In this document: one piece after another, positions 59,142-64,000 of the stretch
How the letters are laid out: every line of letters begins with the position of its first letter
Position numbering within the stretch: the stretch's first letter is position 1
Assembly: GCF_034096925.1 (NCBI RefSeq)
Contig: NZ_JAWZSQ010000015.1
Span: forward strand, 62,001 to 126,000
Direction of reading: 5' to 3'
DNA: 64,000 nucleotides
DNA from: Patulibacter defluvii
Lineage (GTDB): Bacteria > Actinomycetota > Thermoleophilia > Solirubrobacterales > Solirubrobacteraceae
Notes under the pieces: generated by a model
What the model was told of the DNA's origin: nothing
The model's input: the letters and a program-made list of their open reading frames with translations, nothing else
Database searches by the model: none
Made by a program: the position numbers and the translations under genes

Positions 59142-62100
59142 ATGCGTGGGCGCTGGTGGGGGAGACAGGGTCGGGGAACGACCACGGAACGCGGGCGCTC
59201 ATGGGCCGTCCTGGTGGCCGTCGCCGCGATGCTGCTCGCCCTCGGCGGGGGCGTCTCGCTCGCCGCCGACGGCGGCGAGGATCGCGACCGCGAGAGCGAC
59301 GAGGCGTTCCGCCAATCGCTCGCGGAGCAGGCGAAGCGGCTTCCGCGATCCAAGGCCGAGCTGCCGCAGCGTTCGAGCCGCGCGGTCCGCGAGCAGTCGC
59401 GCCGCGCCTACCGTGGCCACCACAGCGCCAAGCAGTCCCGGTCGCTCCTGCGACGGACGACGCCGCACCTCGCGTCGCCCGAGAGCGACGTGCCGCCGGC
59501 ATCGCGGGTTTCGGGCGTCCTCAGCCCGGGCGCGGCCCGGATCGAGGACGAGGACGGCAAGCCCCTCGGGACCGTCGTCGCCAGCCAGCCGCTGGCGGTC
59601 CCGAGCGGACGGGGAGGCCGGTTGCAGCTCGCGGACACCCGCTGGCGGGAGCCGGACGAGGCCGAGGGCCGGATCGAGATCCGCCGCGCCGCCCTTCCGG
59701 TCTCCGTCGGGCATCGCGCAGCCGACCCGCTGCAGGTCGGCCCCCTGCGCATCGGCGTGGCGCCAGCGGGCGACGCAGCCCGGACATCGATCGCGGACGT
59801 CGGCGACCAGGTCGTGACCTATCCCAATGCCGGCCCAGACCTCGATGTCTTCGTCCGGTCGACGACGGTCGGCGTCCAAGTCGGCTGGCAGCTACGGTCG
59901 CCGGCCGCGCCAGAGACGATCGAGCTGGACGTCGACCTGCCGACGGGCGGCAAGCTCGTGCAGCTCGAGGGCGACGGCGTCTCGGTGGTCGGGCGGGACG
60001 GCACGCAGTTGGGCGGGCTCTCACCGGTCGCCGCGGTCGACGCCGACGGGGTGAGCGTGCCGGCACGCCTCGACGTGGTCGGCGACGATCGCCTGCGCCT
60101 GCTGATCGACCATCGCGACGGCGACTACCGCTACGGGATCGTCGCCGACCCGATCATCTTCGGGAACTGGAACTCGGGCGAGACGAAGACCTTCAACTTC
60201 TGGCAGGAGCAGTGGAGCCGCTCCAACGTCGGATTCGGCCTGGTGAAGCGCCCGGCAGCGCCGGGAACGACGCCGACCAACCAGGACAACCTGGCCGGCC
60301 TCTGGATCATCGGTTCGGGTGGATCGTCGACCGTCGTCCAGGACTACGCGATGTTCTACGCGGTCGGACCAGGCGACACCAGCGCCTCGCCGAGCGCCCG
60401 CGCGTGGATCTGGCGGATGGACGCCGCCGGACTCAACTACACGCTGCTGGGTGGCAACGGCTGGCAGGACCCCGGGCCAGCGATCGGGATGCAGATGCCG
60501 AACGGTGCGTGGGACACCCGCGCTCACTGGCGGTACGTGCTGCCGAACGGGACGCCCGGCGGTATCGAGCAGGCGGAGAACGGAACGCCGTCGATCTTCA
60601 TGGCGGCGAACACCTTCAACGTCCACCAGCGGCACTACCTCGGGGCCAACAGCGCCGACGCCAGCGGCAACGCGACGCCGGACAACCGCGTCGGGATCTC
60701 GATGGTCGACTGGGGCTATCAGGGCTCCGGTGCGCGTCCGACGACGTCGCTCCAGACGACCTGGACCGCGCTCTACGTCAACGACGCCACCGATCCGGCC
60801 TTCACCACCGCGGTCCAGTCCACGCCGTGGCTCGACCAGACGGCAGGCACCGTCCAGGTCGGCGGCGACGATCGCGGCACGGGGGTCTACCAGGCCCGCC
60901 TGGAGACCACCGCCGGTGCGGCCTTGGGCAACCCCGCGACGGCCGACTGCCCGACCTCGGGCCGCGAGCTCTGCCCGTTCACGACCACGCTCAACGTTCC
61001 GGTGGACGGGGCGCCGACGGGCAAGACGACGCAGCGCGTACGGATCTACGACGGCGGTACCCGCTCGGCCACCCAGTCGATCACGCTGCGCGTCGACGCG
61101 GACAAGCCGGCCGTCGAGCGCGATCCGGGGCAGGTGACGAACGGGAACCCGAACCCCGTGCTGCCGGACTCCAGCGACGTGAACCGCCGCACGATCAACG
61201 TCAAGGCCACCGACGGGACGTCGGGCGTCAAGACGGTGACTGCCAAGGTCGACGGACAGGCCGTCGCCGTGCCCCAGCCGTCGCCGTGCACGCTCGACGA
61301 CTGCGCGAAGACCTTCGTGGCCAAGGTCCCCGCCGCGGCTCTCTCGACAGGCCTGCATCGCGTCGAGGTGACCGTCGCCGACCAGGTCGCGAGCAGCGAT
61401 CCGGCCGTGATCGCCCGTCACACGGCGACGACGACGCTCGAGGTCTACGTGATCCAGGAGGACCAGGGGCCGGCCCGCGAGGTCGAGCCCGGGCTGGGCT
61501 TCGAGGACTGGAACACCTACGACACGACGCCGACGGGCGCGGGCAGCAACCACCGGGTGAACCTGGCGACCGGCAACAGCGTCTGGTCGGTGACCCCGGT
61601 GCAGAACCCGGGGGTCGGGCTCAACACGGTGCTGCGGCTGACCTACAACTCGCACGAGCCGGCGAGCGTGCTGCCGGGTCTGCTCGGGGCGAACGGGGTC
61701 TTCGGCTACGGCGCGGCCGGTCGCGGCTTCAGCGTCCAGCTGGGGTCGATCACGCGGCTGAACGAGCCGCTGGAGATCAACGGCATCGGCGGAGCTCCGC
61801 TGCTGCTGTCGCAGTCGGCGGACGACGCCACCCGGATCGTGCTGACCGACGGCGACGGAACCCGCCACGTGTTCCCGCGCGACACTGGCAAGCCCGGCGT
61901 CCGCTTCAGCCACCCACCGGGGGTCTACCTGCAGCTGCGCCGCTTCACCAGCGACGCGAACAGCCCGCGGTTCTGGGCGGCGACTCGTCCGGACGGGACG
62001 ACCTTCTTCTTCTACCGCGACGGCCGCGCCAGCGAGGTCGAGGACCGGCACCACAACGTGCTGCGGCTGATCTACGAGCCGCGGCCGACGTCGCTGCCGT

Positions 62101-64000
62101 CGGCGTTGCGGCCGGGCTGCGGGCAGACGCTGGTCTGCACCCAGCGGGTCAAGGAGATCGTCGACGCGGCGGCGATCGACGCCACCGGACTGGTCGGCGG
62201 CCCGACGGCCGAGTCGCGCAAGTGGATCCTGAGCTACGACGACCAGAACGACGAGCCGTACCGGCTGATCAAGGTCGAGGACCGCAAGCGGATCGGCGGC
62301 GAGCGGCGGATCACGCGGCTGGGCTACGACACCGCCGGCAATCGCCTGACGTCGCTGACCGTCGCCGACAACCCGTCGTCGAACGGCCCGAAGCGCGGCT
62401 GGACCTTCGGCTACAAGGACTCCAGCAGCTACCTGGAGCGGGTCACCGATCCGCGGGGCAACGACACCACCATCAGCTACTCGGCCCCGCGCGCCAGCGC
62501 GCTGCCGCTGCTGGATCCGCTGTTGCAGCCGCTGCTGGGCTGGGTCGGGCTGGTGCAGGACTTCCGCACGGTCACGTCGGTCGAGGACCGTTCCTCCGAT
62601 CGGCAGCTGCCGACGGAGCAACGCCGTATCACGACCTACCGCCTGGACGATCCCCGGACCGAGAACGTGGGCGGGCAGAACGTCACGCGACGGACGGCGT
62701 GGGTGCGCAACGCCCGCAAGGTCGTCGACAAGGTGACCGTCGACGGGTCGGGCCGGATGATCGAGATGGTCCAGGGCGCCAACGATCCGACCACGACCGA
62801 CGAGCTGACCGAGGACGGGTCGCGGACGACGCTGCAGGGCTGGACGGACCAGAACGAGGTCGCGTTCTCGACGATCGGCGCCGGCGTCGCGCCGGTGACG
62901 ACGGAGTACGCGTGGGACGAAACCCGCAACCTCGGGCAGCTGCTGAGCGAGACCGAGCACGCCGGCGTCGCCGGCGCCACGGGCGGCGAGCGGCGCAGTC
63001 GGTCGTGGACGTACCGCACCCACGCGGGAACGGTTCTCGGCGAGGGCGACGCTGGCGGGTCGTTCGTCTACGACACGACGTCGGAGACCGATCGCCGTGG
63101 CAAGACCACCACCTACGGCTACGCCGCGGCGTCCGACAACGGTGACGTGATCTCGATCACGCGGCCGGAGAACGGCTTCGAGCAGTTCGAGTACACGCCG
63201 CGTGGCCTGGTGAAGAAGCACGTCACGACGGTCTGGAGCGGCACCAAGCCGACCTTCAACAGCACCGAGCAGAACACGGTCGAGGAGTCGTGGGACGAGT
63301 TCGACGCCAACGGCGACCCGCGCGAGCACCGGGACGAGGAGGACAAGTCCTGGACCACGCGCCGGGACGAGGTCGGCAACACGATCTCGCTGGCCGATCC
63401 GCGGGCGACGCAGCGGGCCTGGGCCGACCCGGCGGCTCCCCCGGAGCAGGCGGCCGGCGGCTCGACCGATCCGGTGGCCGCGATCGGCGGTACGCCGCGC
63501 GACGACGCACGCGGCACCGGTCCGGCCTACATGGCGCGCTGGACCTACGACGCGCTCGATCGCCAGGTCGTGGCCGTGGTGCCGAAGCGCTCGACCGCGA
63601 CCGAGAAGGACGAGCACGGTGACGACAAGCCGGTGGCCGACCGGTTCCGGGTCACCGCGACCACCTTCGACCTCAACGACAACCCGACCCGGCGCCGCGA
63701 CGGCGAGGGGCACGTCTCGGAGAGCACCTACACCAAGACCGATCGGGTGGAGGAGGAGCGCAGCGAGGCGGTCGCCCACCGGTCGGCGACCGAGCCCGAC
63801 GACAGCGACGACCTCGAGGCCCCGGCTCGCGAGGTGACGCGCTACCGCTACGACCCGGTCGACAACCCGATCGTGCGGGCCGATCCGCTGGGGGGCCTCG
63901 ATCAGCCCGGTCACCGGACGCGCTGGCTCTACAACGCGTTCGACGAGCCGACGGTCCAGAGCCGTGATTCCGCGCAGGATCTCGACCGATCGGCGACGGC
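59142..64000 (+). CDS. Secreted RHS-repeat protein, partial (C-terminus outside window)
   Basis: At least 1,619 residues are present. AAGGAG six bases before ATG 59142 fixes the start. Signal peptide/anchor WAVLVAVAAMLLALGGGVSLAA follows an Arg-rich start. Residues about 260-600 form a DNRLRE-type 'stalk' with a lectin-like segment (GNWNSGETKTFNFWQEQWSRS). Later parts show YD/RHS features: LTYNSHEP, GRGFSVQLGS, LRLIYEPRP, RLGYDTAGNRLTSL, YGYAAASDNGDVISI, RWTYDALDRQVV, RYRYDPVDNPIVRADPLGG. Proteins of this family build hollow shells that enclose a C-terminal toxin; the toxin and any immunity gene lie beyond this window. Confidence 0.9.
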   Translation, partial: MRGRWWGRQGRGTTTERGRSWAVLVAVAAMLLALGGGVSLAADGGEDRDRESDEAFRQSLAEQAKRLPRSKAELPQRSSRAVREQSRRAYRGHHSAKQSRSLLRRTTPHLASPESDVPPASRVSGVLSPGAARIEDEDGKPLGTVVASQPLAVPSGRGGRLQLADTRWREPDEAEGRIEIRRAALPVSVGHRAADPLQVGPLRIGVAPAGDAARTSIADVGDQVVTYPNAGPDLDVFVRSTTVGVQVGWQLRSPAAPETIELDVDLPTGGKLVQLEGDGVSVVGRDGTQLGGLSPVAAVDADGVSVPARLDVVGDDRLRLLIDHRDGDYRYGIVADPIIFGNWNSGETKTFNFWQEQWSRSNVGFGLVKRPAAPGTTPTNQDNLAGLWIIGSGGSSTVVQDYAMFYAVGPGDTSASPSARAWIWRMDAAGLNYTLLGGNGWQDPGPAIGMQMPNGAWDTRAHWRYVLPNGTPGGIEQAENGTPSIFMAANTFNVHQRHYLGANSADASGNATPDNRVGISMVDWGYQGSGARPTTSLQTTWTALYVNDATDPAFTTAVQSTPWLDQTAGTVQVGGDDRGTGVYQARLETTAGAALGNPATADCPTSGRELCPFTTTLNVPVDGAPTGKTTQRVRIYDGGTRSATQSITLRVDADKPAVERDPGQVTNGNPNPVLPDSSDVNRRTINVKATDGTSGVKTVTAKVDGQAVAVPQPSPCTLDDCAKTFVAKVPAAALSTGLHRVEVTVADQVASSDPAVIARHTATTTLEVYVIQEDQGPAREVEPGLGFEDWNTYDTTPTGAGSNHRVNLATGNSVWSVTPVQNPGVGLNTVLRLTYNSHEPASVLPGLLGANGVFGYGAAGRGFSVQLGSITRLNEPLEINGIGGAPLLLSQSADDATRIVLTDGDGTRHVFPRDTGKPGVRFSHPPGVYLQLRRFTSDANSPRFWAATRPDGTTFFFYRDGRASEVEDRHHNVLRLIYEPRPTSLPSALRPGCGQTLVCTQRVKEIVDAAAIDATGLVGGPTAESRKWILSYDDQNDEPYRLIKVEDRKRIGGERRITRLGYDTAGNRLTSLTVADNPSSNGPKRGWTFGYKDSSSYLERVTDPRGNDTTISYSAPRASALPLLDPLLQPLLGWVGLVQDFRTVTSVEDRSSDRQLPTEQRRITTYRLDDPRTENVGGQNVTRRTAWVRNARKVVDKVTVDGSGRMIEMVQGANDPTTTDELTEDGSRTTLQGWTDQNEVAFSTIGAGVAPVTTEYAWDETRNLGQLLSETEHAGVAGATGGERRSRSWTYRTHAGTVLGEGDAGGSFVYDTTSETDRRGKTTTYGYAAASDNGDVISITRPENGFEQFEYTPRGLVKKHVTTVWSGTKPTFNSTEQNTVEESWDEFDANGDPREHRDEEDKSWTTRRDEVGNTISLADPRATQRAWADPAAPPEQAAGGSTDPVAAIGGTPRDDARGTGPAYMARWTYDALDRQVVAVVPKRSTATEKDEHGDDKPVADRFRVTATTFDLNDNPTRRRDGEGHVSESTYTKTDRVEEERSEAVAHRSATEPDDSDDLEAPAREVTRYRYDPVDNPIVRADPLGGLDQPGHRTRWLYNAFDEPTVQSRDSAQDLDRSAT

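Noticed and set aside
58874..63145. A second long plus-strand frame in the RHS region
   Set aside because: It is in a different frame from the RHS gene with its signal peptide and ribosome site; translation is Arg/Asp/Gly-rich noise.
60021..63914. A 1,297-codon open frame on the minus strand across the RHS gene
   Set aside because: It is antisense to a well-supported RHS frame; the translation is Arg/Val/Asp-rich without any family feature. High GC at codon third positions produces such shadows.
1..64000. CRISPR arrays, insertion sequences, tRNA or rRNA genes
   Set aside because: No regularly spaced repeats, transposase or integrase motifs, or tRNA/rRNA features were seen in reading the window.

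Overview
The window reads as a chromosomal segment of a very high-GC actinobacterium, most likely class Thermoleophilia (Solirubrobacterales/Patulibacter/Conexibacter-like). The support is extreme G/C at codon third positions, many GTG/TTG starts, a repeated promoter style with a -10 hexamer 6-13 bases before the start codon (leaderless mRNAs), a collagen-like secreted protein with the 'ITGKDV' preface, a short RsiG-type anti-sigma factor, the FHA-MerR pair typical of Actinobacteria, and F420-type LLM oxidoreductases. No lineage marker such as rRNA is present, so the placement is inference.

1-13.8 kb: a partial DUF4365 gene with unusual codons at the left edge, a collagen-like envelope protein translationally coupled to a small protein, a pair of bacterial PH-domain membrane proteins, glutamate formimidoyltransferase, asparaginase plus an alpha/beta hydrolase, then a translation block (metallo-hydrolase, hisS, aspS) and a double-module PucR regulator.

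13.8-30.9 kb: an accessory metabolic region. P450, SDR, alpha/beta hydrolase and Baeyer-Villiger monooxygenase (BVMO) are joined by 4-base overlaps and face a TetR gene with two palindromic operators. Further on are a TetR/MMPL exporter pair with a promoter-overlapping operator, a ureohydrolase, an SCP2-like protein, and a second TetR/BVMO pair. Together they suggest oxidative degradation of a hydrophobic substrate (terpenoid, alicyclic or long-chain ketone).

30.9-47.3 kb: a FetAB-like ABC system, an IscU-MnmA fusion, a two-component system, an LLM oxidoreductase, a degenerate orphan ABC ATPase, then core genes alaS-ruvX, ispG, a secreted glycoside hydrolase, proS and a CDP-alcohol phosphatidyltransferase with an 11-residue repeat helix.

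47.4-58.9 kb: a signalling cluster: RsiG-like putative c-di-GMP anti-sigma factor, zinc-ribbon FHA protein, FtsR-like MerR, apt and an SRPBCC protein. Then an HTH/membrane protein, a thioesterase, MFS and ArsR genes, nadE, an ECF sigma factor with no partner beside it, a ydaO-type c-di-AMP riboswitch before an RlpA-like wall protein, and dinB behind a LexA box. 59.1-64 kb: the N-terminal 1,600 residues of a secreted RHS-repeat protein that runs off the window.

No tRNA, rRNA, CRISPR array, insertion sequence or integrase was recognised. Five of the convergent gene pairs overlap by exactly four bases at their stops, four of them through a shared CTAG.
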